Part shown: positions 1 through 5,541 of the stretch, one piece after another
Numbering within the stretch: position 1 is the first letter of the stretch
Layout: each line of letters opens with the position of its first letter
Assembly: GCF_902388705.1 (NCBI RefSeq)
Contig: NZ_CABMQJ010000068.1
Coordinates: 1-9,419, forward strand
Direction: 5' to 3'
Source of the DNA: an uncultured Alistipes sp.
Lineage (GTDB): Bacteria; Bacteroidota; Bacteroidia; Bacteroidales; Rikenellaceae
DNA: 9,419 bases
The notes under the pieces: model-generated
What the model was told of the DNA's origin: nothing
Seen by the model: the letters and a program-made list of their open reading frames with translations, nothing else
The model's database searches: none
Position numbers and translations under genes: made by a program

Positions 1-48
<48 letters not shown>

Positions 49-105
49 ATAAAATGTTTTGTTTTTAAATCTTTAGCTCAAATCTCAAAGGTATTGTTTG
101 AAATT

Positions 106-123
106 CACTCTCTCGCGAGAGTG
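106..123 (-). other. Hairpin in the rRNA leader
   Basis: Arms 106-112 and 117-123 pair perfectly (7 bp) around a 4-nt loop. An overlapping 12-bp palindrome, CTCTCGCGAGAG (110-121), offers an alternative fold. It sits about 60 nt upstream of the mature 16S 5' end, where leader structure can aid processing. No T run follows on either strand, so it is not a classical terminator. Confidence 0.45.
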
Positions 124-147
124 GAAAACTTTTAGCTGCTCAAATAC

Positions 148-157
148 TTCAAAGAAC
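148..157 (-). promoter_or_regulatory. boxA-like antitermination element
   Basis: The minus-strand sequence GTTCTTTGAA resembles the E. coli rRNA boxA core (GCTCTTTAA). It lies about 100 nt downstream of the promoter-proximal start of the leader and upstream of 16S, which is the expected place. No boxB-type partner is clear. Assignment is by resemblance. Confidence 0.4.
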
Positions 158-264
158 GCTGTTCAAATATATTGCTATAAAGAACAATTTCTTTCTTTTT
201 GTCGGGTCGAACCTTGCGGCTTTTCCCTTTGTTCCGACCGCCGATTTTTCAGCGGAAAGTGGTG

Positions 265-296
265 CAAAGATAAGTCAACTTTTTTGAACCACCAAA
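265..296 (-). promoter_or_regulatory. rRNA promoter, copy nearest to 16S
   Basis: On the minus strand a -33 TTTG (296-293) and a -7 TATCTTTG (272-265) are separated by 20 bp, an exact fit to the Bacteroidetes primary sigma-factor consensus TTTG-N19-21-TAnnTTTG. Transcription would start near 258 and run left into the 16S leader. An inverted repeat (294-301 with 305-312) overlaps the -33 element. Confidence 0.8.
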
Positions 297-378
297 TCTT
301 TTCGAAAGATTTTTTTCAGAAATTTTCAGAACCTTTTTTCCTATCGTTTCGAACCGTATTTCTTATTCGAAGCGGGTG

Positions 379-409
379 CAAAGGTAAGTCATTTTTCCGA
401 ATCTCCAAA
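379..409 (-). promoter_or_regulatory. rRNA promoter, middle copy
   Basis: On the minus strand TTTG (409-406) and TACCTTTG (386-379) are separated by 19 bp, again an exact Bacteroidetes-type promoter. Its -7 element is 114 bp upstream of that of the 16S-proximal copy. An inverted repeat with 7-bp arms (404-410 and 413-419) contains the -33 element. Confidence 0.78.
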
Positions 410-489
410 AGATTTTGGAACTTTTTTCAAAATTTTTCAGAACGTGTTTTTGGTCGCTTTCGAGTGGTGTTTCTCTCTCAAAGCGGTTG

Positions 490-522
490 CAAAGATAAGG
501 GTATTCCGGAGTTATTTCCAAA
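490..522 (-). promoter_or_regulatory. rRNA promoter, distal copy
   Basis: On the minus strand TTTG (522-519) and TATCTTTG (497-490) are separated by 21 bp. The -7 element is 111 bp upstream of that of the middle copy. A long dyad (506-517 with 520-531, 11 Watson-Crick pairs and one G-T out of 12) is centred on the -33 element, so this copy may be controlled differently from the other two. Confidence 0.75.
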
Positions 523-607
523 TAATTCCGGGACTTTTTTTCGACAATTTCGACACCCGTTTTGCACCCCGCTATCGGTCAGGCAGTTAGTTGTGAAAAT
601 TTTTTAA

Positions 608-615
608 TATATTTG
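608..615 (+). promoter_or_regulatory. -7 element for the YiiX-like lipoprotein gene
   Basis: TATATTTG matches the Bacteroidetes -7 consensus TAnnTTTG and lies 22 bp before the start codon at 638. A -33 partner is weak: TTAG at 587-590 with a 17-bp spacer is the best seen. It is divergent from the rRNA promoters, whose distal -33 element is about 85 bp away. Confidence 0.45.
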
Positions 616-637
616 CACGAACAAACACAGGAGAGGA

Positions 638-1270
638 ATGAAACGGACTTTATTATATATAGGTATGCTTTTTTCGGCCATTTCATGCGGCCGGAACGGC
701 GACCGGCTGCAAACGGGCGACCTGCTTTTCCAGGCCGGAAAGAACTCGGATATGACCGGAGCGATTACCGCCGCAACGGGCAGCGACGGGCGGCTTAATT
801 TCTCGCATGTGGGGATTGCGGTGGCAGCGAACGGTGCGGATTCGGTGCTCGAAGCCACGACGGATGGAGGCGTCCGGCTCACCGCACTGCCGGAATTTCT
901 CGGACGGTCGGCCAAAATCGACGGACGGCCGGCGGTCGTGGCCATGCGTTTGAAAGATACGACGGGGGTTGCGGCGGCGGTACGCCGGGCCCAGAAACTG
1001 CGCGGACTCCCCTACGACTATGCGTTCCGGCCCGGCAACGGCGCATATTATTGCAGCGAGCTGGTCTGGGAAAGCTACCTCCGGGAGGACGGCTCGCCTG
1101 TTTTCCCGGCCAGGCCGATGAACTTCCGCGCCGCGGACGGCACGCTGCCGCAATTCTGGACAGAGCTCTTCGCACGCCGCGGCGAGGCAGTCCCGGAGGG
1201 CGTGCCGGGGACGAATCCCAACGACATGGCGCGCGAAGCGGCACTCATAGAGGTTTTCCGCTGGTTCTAA
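638..1270 (+). CDS. YiiX/YebB-like NlpC/P60-type cysteine hydrolase, lipoprotein
   Basis: This 210-residue protein resembles the permuted papain-like (YiiX/YebB, NlpC/P60 superfamily) hydrolases, which cleave amide or peptide bonds, often in cell-wall peptides or lipids. The hallmarks are visible: QTGDLLF (25-31), FSHVGIAV with the probable catalytic His57, VLEAT around Glu72, and YYCSELVWESY with the probable nucleophile Cys139. In the permuted family the His precedes the Cys, as here. The N-terminus is a short lipoprotein signal ending in AISC with Cys17 as lipid anchor; Gly-Arg-Asn follow, so no surface-export motif is evident. The ATG at 638 is preceded by a good purine-rich ribosome site, AGGAGAGG (629-636). 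Its stop codon overlaps that of the convergent MgtC-family gene. The substrate cannot be told from sequence. Confidence 0.85.
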   Translation: MKRTLLYIGMLFSAISCGRNGDRLQTGDLLFQAGKNSDMTGAITAATGSDGRLNFSHVGIAVAANGADSVLEATTDGGVRLTALPEFLGRSAKIDGRPAVVAMRLKDTTGVAAAVRRAQKLRGLPYDYAFRPGNGAYYCSELVWESYLREDGSPVFPARPMNFRAADGTLPQFWTELFARRGEAVPEGVPGTNPNDMAREAALIEVFRWF

Positions 1271-1929
1271 ACAATCCGCTCGACCGTGATGTCGGGCTCC
1301 TCGCGCAGCAGGTCGATATAGCGCTCCTCTTCGGTATTGCCTTTGGCACGGATTACCAGCGTGGCCCGGTAAACGACACCGGCGGCACTGCGCTGCGCCT
1401 CGACTTCGTAGGAGACGACGGCATACTCCTTACTCTGCAGGCGGTTGAACATGGCGTCGATCACACTGCGATCCGTCGCCGAAAATACGACCATCGTCCG
1501 ACGCCGCCCCAGTCCGCCGAATACCAGCGTGAGCGCTTCGAGCGCGAAGAGCGTCAGCAGCGTAGCCGCGGCAGCCACGATATACATGCGGCCGCCGGCA
1601 GCAAGGCCGATGCCCGCCGTAGCCCAGAGGCTCGCCGCCGTCGTGAGCCCGCGGACGAGCTGGCGGTGGATAATAATCGTACCGGCGCCGATGAAACCGA
1701 TGCCGCTCACCACCTGCGCGGCGACACGGCTGGGGTCGAGCCCCACACCGGAGTGCGCCAGGACATCGGCGAAGCCGTACTGCGAAACAATCATAATGAG
1801 CGCACTGCCCATCGCCACCAGGAAATGCGTGCGGAAACCCGCGTCTTTGACCCGGTATTCACGGTCGAGGCCGATCACCGTACCGCAAAGGCCCGCCACA
1901 CACAAACGCAATATAAAATCCCACTCCAT
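1267..1929 (-). CDS. MgtC/SapB family inner-membrane protein
   Basis: This 220-residue protein carries the MgtC/SapB signature: GLDREYRVKDAGFRTHFLV (20-38), GIGFIGAGTI (76-85) and VRGLTTAASLW (92-102), followed by a Gly-rich helix. Four to five hydrophobic helices fill roughly residues 5-138. A soluble C-terminal domain of about 80 residues (after GRRR) looks like the ACT-like tail of longer family members. MgtC homologues affect Mg2+ homeostasis, membrane potential or ATP synthase; which applies here is unknown. The start at 1929 was chosen because the matching promoter lies at 2004-1974. Starts further upstream, up to 2094, would give an N-terminus unlike the family and precede the transcript start. 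The leader is about 38 nt with no clear Shine-Dalgarno site. Confidence 0.9.
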   Translation of the reverse strand: MEWDFILRLCVAGLCGTVIGLDREYRVKDAGFRTHFLVAMGSALIMIVSQYGFADVLAHSGVGLDPSRVAAQVVSGIGFIGAGTIIIHRQLVRGLTTAASLWATAGIGLAAGGRMYIVAAAATLLTLFALEALTLVFGGLGRRRTMVVFSATDRSVIDAMFNRLQSKEYAVVSYEVEAQRSAAGVVYRATLVIRAKGNTEEERYIDLLREEPDITVERIV

Positions 1930-1973
1930 CAGCTGCGGTTTTAAATTTTGAATAGGAATCGATACACCTAATC

Positions 1974-2004
1974 CAAAGATACGACAAATTATCGGAACTG
2001 CAAA
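1974..2004 (-). promoter_or_regulatory. Promoter of the MgtC-family gene
   Basis: On the minus strand TTTG (2004-2001), a 19-bp spacer and TATCTTTG (1981-1974) form an exact Bacteroidetes-type promoter. Transcription would begin near 1967, about 38 nt before the ATG at 1929. This placement decides the start codon of the gene. Confidence 0.8.
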
Positions 2005-2113
2005 CAGGCCCGCCCCGCGGGGAGCGGCGCCGGCACTCCGGGGCAGTCCCGCCGCAGGGGAACTGCAATAACCGGGCGAGAGGAAGAAAAACACGAGATT
2101 TTTCGGCGCCCGG

Positions 2114-2144
2114 GTTGCACAGTGCGGAATTTTTCGTATCTTTG
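2114..2144 (+). promoter_or_regulatory. Promoter of rpmI-rplT
   Basis: GTTG (2114-2117), a 19-bp spacer and TATCTTTG (2137-2144) match the Bacteroidetes promoter with one mismatch in the -33 element. Transcription would start near 2151, leaving a leader of only about 28 nt before rpmI. Such a leader is too short to hold a structured L20-binding region like those known upstream of infC or rpmI in other bacteria. Confidence 0.78.
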
Positions 2145-2178
2145 CAGGCTATGTTTAACTAATTAACTATTTACGACA

Positions 2179-2373
2179 ATGCCGAAAATGAAAACTAATG
2201 CCGCTGCGAAGAAGCGTTTTACCTTCACCGGCACGGGAAAGATCAAGCGTAAACACGCTTATCACAGTCACATCCTGACCAAAAAAACGACGAAACAGAA
2301 ACGCAACCTCTGCTATTCGGGTACCGTTTCCGCGGCCGACGAGGCCAAAATCAAGAACCTGCTCGTTAAGTAA
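2179..2373 (+). CDS. rpmI: 50S ribosomal protein L35
   Basis: This 64-residue basic protein matches bacterial L35 (bL35) over its full length. It has the MPKMKTNAAAKKRF start, the TGTGKIKRKHAYHSHILTKKTTKQKRNL core, and a C-terminus ending KIKNLLVK. L35 is a component of the large ribosomal subunit. The ATG at 2179 gives the standard N-terminus. It is the first gene of a two-gene transcript with rplT 91 bp downstream. In most bacteria infC precedes rpmI; here the upstream gene is the divergent MgtC-family gene, so infC must lie elsewhere. No strong Shine-Dalgarno site precedes the start, as is common in Bacteroidetes. Confidence 0.98.
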   Translation: MPKMKTNAAAKKRFTFTGTGKIKRKHAYHSHILTKKTTKQKRNLCYSGTVSAADEAKIKNLLVK

Positions 2374-2464
2374 TTAACCGGCGGAATTTTATTAACCGGA
2401 GCGAACCAGCCCCAAAGAATGCGGGAGAACCGTATCGCTGACAGCTCTTCAAAAACTTTACAGT
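2374..2464 (+). other. Long rpmI-rplT spacer with a 9-bp direct repeat
   Basis: The 91-nt spacer is longer than usual for these two genes and contains no recognisable promoter or open frame. The 9-mer ATTAACCGG occurs at 2373-2381 (overlapping the rpmI stop) and again at 2391-2399. A possible short pairing joins AGCGA near 2400 with TCGCT near 2436. L20 is known in other bacteria to repress its own operon by binding mRNA, so this spacer is a candidate site. The folding evidence is weak. Confidence 0.35.
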
Positions 2465-2809
2465 ATGCCACGTTCAGTCAACGCTGTTGCGTCACGCGCA
2501 AGAAGGAAGAAAGTTTTGAAACTTGCCAAAGGTAACTTTGGTTCAAGGGGAAACGTTTGGACCGTTGCGAAAAACACGGTCGAAAAAGGTCTGTGCTATG
2601 CTTATGCACACCGTCAACTCAAGAAGCGGACATTCCGTTCGCTGTGGATTACGCGTATCAACGCCGCAGTCCGCGCCCAGGGAATGACCTATTCGCAATT
2701 TATCGGCAAACTCAACACCAAGGGTATCGCTCTGAACCGCAAGGTTCTGGCCGACCTGGCGATGAACGAGCCGAAAGCATTCGAGGCAATAGTTAAAGCA
2801 GTTAAATAA
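2465..2809 (+). CDS. rplT: 50S ribosomal protein L20
   Basis: This 114-residue protein is a full-length bacterial L20 (bL20), an early assembly protein of the large subunit that binds 23S rRNA. It starts MPRSVNAVASRARRKKVLKLAKG and contains the conserved RQLKKRTFRSLWITRINAA stretch, then GMTYSQFIGKL and LNRKVLADLA. The ATG at 2465 gives the normal N-terminus; there is no obvious Shine-Dalgarno site. It is co-transcribed with rpmI from the promoter at 2114-2144 and closed by the terminator at 2834-2864. L20 represses its own operon in E. coli and B. subtilis; whether it does here cannot be read from the sequence. Confidence 0.98.
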   Translation: MPRSVNAVASRARRKKVLKLAKGNFGSRGNVWTVAKNTVEKGLCYAYAHRQLKKRTFRSLWITRINAAVRAQGMTYSQFIGKLNTKGIALNRKVLADLAMNEPKAFEAIVKAVK

Positions 2810-2810
2810 G

Positions 2811-2825
2811 CCTTTCGAAGAAAGG
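2811..2825 (+). other. Small hairpin directly after rplT
   Basis: CCTTTC (2811-2816) pairs with GAAAGG (2820-2825) around a 3-nt loop, immediately after the rplT stop codon. It lies just before the main terminator and has no T run of its own. It may stabilise the transcript end or simply be chance. Confidence 0.3.
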
Positions 2826-2833
2826 TTTGTAGC

Positions 2834-2864
2834 GGCGGACACCTCGTGTGTCCGCCTTTTTTTT
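2834..2864 (+). terminator. Rho-independent terminator of rpmI-rplT
   Basis: A perfect 9-bp GC-rich stem (GGCGGACAC at 2834-2842, GTGTCCGCC at 2848-2856) with a 5-nt loop is followed directly by eight T residues (2857-2864). This is a textbook intrinsic terminator and separates the ribosomal pair from the protease operon. Confidence 0.93.
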
Positions 2865-2929
2865 GCTCCGGCGTATATCCCTACAGAACGGTTTCCGGTA
2901 TTTTAGGCGGCAATTCCTGTATTTTATCG

Positions 2930-2937
2930 TACATTTA
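2930..2937 (+). promoter_or_regulatory. Possible -7 element of the protease operon
   Basis: TACATTTA matches the Bacteroidetes -7 consensus TAnnTTTG in all but the last base and lies 25 bp before the start codon at 2963. No -33 TTTG is present at the expected 19-21 bp distance, so this promoter is weak, activator-dependent or misassigned. Confidence 0.35.
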
Positions 2938-2962
2938 AGCACTCATATCTAAAAAAGATTAT

Positions 2963-5095
2963 ATGCGACACGTTTCCCTCCTATTAGCCGCTGCGCTCGC
3001 AACATTCTTCTCCGGAATCGGCACAGCCCAGGCCATACCGGCCAAACCGGGTCCTGTCAAAGTGACCCAAAGCGACGGTACACAGCTCACAGTCCGCATC
3101 TACGGCGACGAATTCTATCACTACACACTCTCCGAGGAGGGCTATGCCCTGACAAGCGGGGCCAACGGGGATTATTACTTCGCGACCCTCGACACCCGCG
3201 GACAGTTGGTTTCGACCGGAATCAAGGCCAAACCGGTGAAGATGCTCACGGCTTCCGACCGGCAAAAAATCGGCACGCTGAAAAAAGGAGTGCGTCCCGC
3301 AATGACCATGCGCCAAAAGCAGATGCGCGCGGCGGCATCCGGGCACACGGCCGTTCCCACGGCACAAAAGGGCGGGATGACTCCCCCGGAAAAACTCGAC
3401 GGAACCCGGTTCAACCCCTCCGGCAAGCAAAAGGGACTCATTATCCTGGTCGAATTCAGCGACCTCAAATTCACGACGCCCTCCCCACAGGCGGCTTTCA
3501 CAAGGCTGCTCAATGAGGACGGTTACAACGAAAACGGGGCTACAGGAAGCGCATGGAACTATTACTACGATAATTCGAACGGCCGCTTCGACCCCGAATT
3601 CACCGTCGTCGGCCCCTACACGCTCTCGCATCCCCGCAAATATTACTACCCCGGCTCCTCCGATTTAGCCGCGGTCCAGCTGCAACTCATCCCCGAAGCC
3701 TGCCGCCTGGCCGATGCCGATGTGGACTTTTCGCAGTTCGCCGAGGAGGGCACCATACGCGACATCTTCGTCTTCTACGCGGGCGGCAACGAAGCCGACG
3801 GCAGCGATCCCAACGGCATATGGCCCCACCGTTCAAGCGTATATTTCGGGAACTTCTTCGACGGAGCGGAACTTAACGGCTACGCCTGCTCCAGCGAATT
3901 ATCCTCCTATTCCGACGGCATCAAGATGGCGGCCATCGGCACATTCTGCCACGAATTCGGGCACGTACTGGGCTGGCAGGATTTTTACGACACCGACTAC
4001 ACGGCATCGGGAGGAAACACCTCCGCATTGGATTACTTTTCGCTCATGTGCACAGGCTGCTACAACAATGACAGCCGCACTCCGCCGTCGCTCAACATAC
4101 TGGAGCGATGGATGGCCGGCTGGGCCGAACCCGAAGTGCTCACGGCCGGGGGAAACTACACGCTCGAACCTGCCTGGAAAGACAAGGGATACCTCGTGCA
4201 CACGGAAACGGATAACGACTATTTCCTGCTGGAGGCCCGGGGTGCAGGCAGCTTCAAGTGGGACAATTACATCCCCAAAAACAATTATTATAACGCAGCC
4301 CCCGAAAAAAGCCGGGGCATGCTTGTGTACCACGTGGATTATACATCCAGCTCTAAAAATGCCTGGAATAACAATATCCTGAACTGCAACCCGGCCCACG
4401 AATGCCTGAAACTCGTCCGGTCGACTCCCGGGAATGCCTCCGCCTATATTCCCGTAAGAACCTATTTCCCCGGAACGGACGGCATCACGCAACTCTCCGC
4501 GACAACCAACAAGGACTACATTTCGTGGAATAACGACGAGCCCGGTTTTATCGTCAGCGGAATCCGGCTCGACGGCGAAAATATCCTCCTGACCGCCCAA
4601 CCCAAATTCGTGCTCAAGGTCGACGTCCTTGCGAACCAGTACGACGCCCTGCTGACTTGGAACGGAGATGCGGCGGCCGTGTGGAAAGTCACCTGGGAAT
4701 CGGGACAAACGCACAGGGAAGCAACCGTAAAGGGGAGCAATGTCTTCCACATAACCGGACTCACGCCCGCTACGACATATAAGGTGTCCGTCACGGACAC
4801 CGGCACGACCGCAGTCAACGGCAAGCCCCTGACTTTCGATACGGAGCCGGTGGATGCCGGTAAAAGCGTACACATCGCCGTGCCGGCCGAAGGCTACGCC
4901 CACGACATCCCCGCCCTGTTGAGCGTACGCGATTATCCGGGCCCGGTCAGCCGAATCGACTGGTATATCGACGGCCGGAAAACCCAAAACACCTACACGA
5001 CATTAGCGGCCGGTGATCACCACCTCACAGCCGTCATCACCGACGCCGGAGATCAGTCGCAGCAGTATATCGTCAAATATATCACCGTCAAATAG
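2963..5095 (+). CDS. Secreted M6-family metalloprotease (immune inhibitor A-like)
   Basis: This 710-residue zinc protease has a Sec signal peptide (about 1-24, cleaved after TAQA). A propeptide-like region follows, with the DGTQLTVRIYGDEFYHYTLSEEGY pattern common before M6 domains (about 38-61). The catalytic domain, about 155-545, contains HEFGHVLGWQD: His330, Glu331 and His334 are the expected zinc site and catalytic base, and Asp340 the likely third ligand. Met362 in SLMCTG fits the Met-turn. A fibronectin-III-like domain follows (about 549-630), then an Ig-like C-terminal segment (about 635-710). No type IX secretion tail is obvious. The start follows an A-rich leader without a strong ribosome site. 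It is the first gene of a probable operon; a lipoprotein gene begins 8 nt after its stop. The substrate is unknown. Confidence 0.9.
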   Translation: MRHVSLLLAAALATFFSGIGTAQAIPAKPGPVKVTQSDGTQLTVRIYGDEFYHYTLSEEGYALTSGANGDYYFATLDTRGQLVSTGIKAKPVKMLTASDRQKIGTLKKGVRPAMTMRQKQMRAAASGHTAVPTAQKGGMTPPEKLDGTRFNPSGKQKGLIILVEFSDLKFTTPSPQAAFTRLLNEDGYNENGATGSAWNYYYDNSNGRFDPEFTVVGPYTLSHPRKYYYPGSSDLAAVQLQLIPEACRLADADVDFSQFAEEGTIRDIFVFYAGGNEADGSDPNGIWPHRSSVYFGNFFDGAELNGYACSSELSSYSDGIKMAAIGTFCHEFGHVLGWQDFYDTDYTASGGNTSALDYFSLMCTGCYNNDSRTPPSLNILERWMAGWAEPEVLTAGGNYTLEPAWKDKGYLVHTETDNDYFLLEARGAGSFKWDNYIPKNNYYNAAPEKSRGMLVYHVDYTSSSKNAWNNNILNCNPAHECLKLVRSTPGNASAYIPVRTYFPGTDGITQLSATTNKDYISWNNDEPGFIVSGIRLDGENILLTAQPKFVLKVDVLANQYDALLTWNGDAAAVWKVTWESGQTHREATVKGSNVFHITGLTPATTYKVSVTDTGTTAVNGKPLTFDTEPVDAGKSVHIAVPAEGYAHDIPALLSVRDYPGPVSRIDWYIDGRKTQNTYTTLAAGDHHLTAVITDAGDQSQQYIVKYITVK

Positions 5096-5103
5096 CATCC
5101 GCC

Positions 5104-5526
5104 ATGAAACGACTCAAATACCTCATCCCGCTCTGCCTTGCCCTGGCACTCTCCTGTTCGAAAGACAAAACGGAAGATCCCGCCGTCAAGGCCCAGCGCA
5201 CGGCGCTGCAAAACACCGAAGCCGTCGGAATCTACCGCAACGGCGACGCATTGCAGCTCTTCGACAAAACGGAACAGCAGCTGCTTGCCAATCCGTCGAA
5301 GCTGACATTCCGCATCCAGGACGATACAGGCCTGAAATTTGTCAGCCTGCAACTGGAGTCGATGCCCACCGACGGACAGAAAGTCCGCGGAACCTTTACC
5401 GACAACATGGGACTCGCCATCGGCAGCATCGAAGATTTAGAACTGATTAAATTCAGCCCGCAGCACCTTTGGTTCTGGTCTGACAATATGCGTGTGGGCT
5501 TCATCTTCCCGCGCATAGGGATGTAA
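5104..5526 (+). CDS. Small lipoprotein of unknown function
   Basis: I do not recognise this 140-residue protein. It begins with a clear lipoprotein signal, basic MKRLK, a hydrophobic core and LALSC, placing the lipid anchor at Cys18. The next residues, SKDKTEDP, are charged but not a clean surface-export motif. The mature part is a single small domain of about 115 residues with an Ala/Gln/Thr-rich helix-like start, then probable beta strands (LTFRIQ, LKFVSLQLE) and an aromatic C-terminal part (HLWFWSDNMRVGFIF). It has no cysteines after the anchor. It lies 8 nt after the protease gene and 15 nt before the transporter gene, so it is almost certainly co-transcribed with both. A role as a companion or inhibitor of the protease is conceivable but unsupported. 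Confidence 0.85.
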   Translation: MKRLKYLIPLCLALALSCSKDKTEDPAVKAQRTALQNTEAVGIYRNGDALQLFDKTEQQLLANPSKLTFRIQDDTGLKFVSLQLESMPTDGQKVRGTFTDNMGLAIGSIEDLELIKFSPQHLWFWSDNMRVGFIFPRIGM

Positions 5527-5541
5527 TACGGAAAACAAAGC

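Larger units (their letters stand above)
49..258 (-). promoter_or_regulatory. rRNA operon leader (transcribed spacer upstream of 16S)
   Basis: This is the stretch between the nearest rRNA promoter and the 16S 5' end, about 210 nt if transcription starts near 258. It is AT-rich and shows no convincing gene. On the minus strand it contains a boxA-like GTTCTTTGAA (157-148), as expected for an antitermination signal in an rRNA leader. It also contains a GC-rich hairpin with 7-bp arms CACTCTC/GAGAGTG at 106-112 and 117-123. Both assignments rest on position and resemblance only. Confidence 0.6.
200..540. repeat. Three imperfect tandem copies of a ~112-bp promoter unit
   Basis: Three units share the block GGTGCAAAGATAAG or close variants (261-274, 375-388, 486-499), spaced 114 and 111 bp apart. 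The middle and distal units also share the flanking TTTTTCAGAAC-type and TTTCGA...GTnTTTCT...AAGCGG sequences. The units have diverged strongly outside the promoter elements, so the duplication is old or the copies are under selection only at the promoters. Because the spacings are multiples of three, a reading frame stays open through the array (98-607, +). It encodes a Phe- and Ser-rich repetitive string with no protein-like features and is not called as a gene. Unit edges are approximate. Confidence 0.7.

Noticed and set aside
86..93. Further -7-like element, minus-strand TACCTTTG, in the rRNA leader
   Set aside because: No -33 partner at 19-21 bp, and it would start transcription too near the 16S gene. 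Another at 164-171 (TATATTTG) has the same defect.
203..213. Minus-strand GGTTCGACCCG, like a tRNA T-arm
   Set aside because: No acceptor stem, anticodon arm or D-arm can be fitted around it, so it is a chance match.
98..607. Open frame of 169 codons on the plus strand upstream of the first gene
   Set aside because: It runs antisense through the rRNA leader and promoter repeats. Its length comes from repeat spacings of 114 and 111 bp, both multiples of three, and the product is a repetitive Phe/Ser/Cys string without protein-like features.
2013..2066. GC-rich palindromes (CCCCGCGGGG at 2013-2022, and an imperfect stem 2043-2066) between the MgtC-family and rpmI promoters
   Set aside because: No T run follows and both neighbouring genes diverge from here, so a terminator makes no sense. 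Such short GC palindromes are expected by chance in this composition.
1930..2094. N-terminal extension of the MgtC-family gene to 2094
   Set aside because: The exact promoter at 2004-1974 lies inside the extension, and the added residues are Pro/Gly/Ala-rich and unlike the family.
3899..4987. 362-codon minus-strand open frame opposite the M6 protease gene
   Set aside because: No recognisable motifs, and it mirrors the codon bias of the real protease gene on the other strand.
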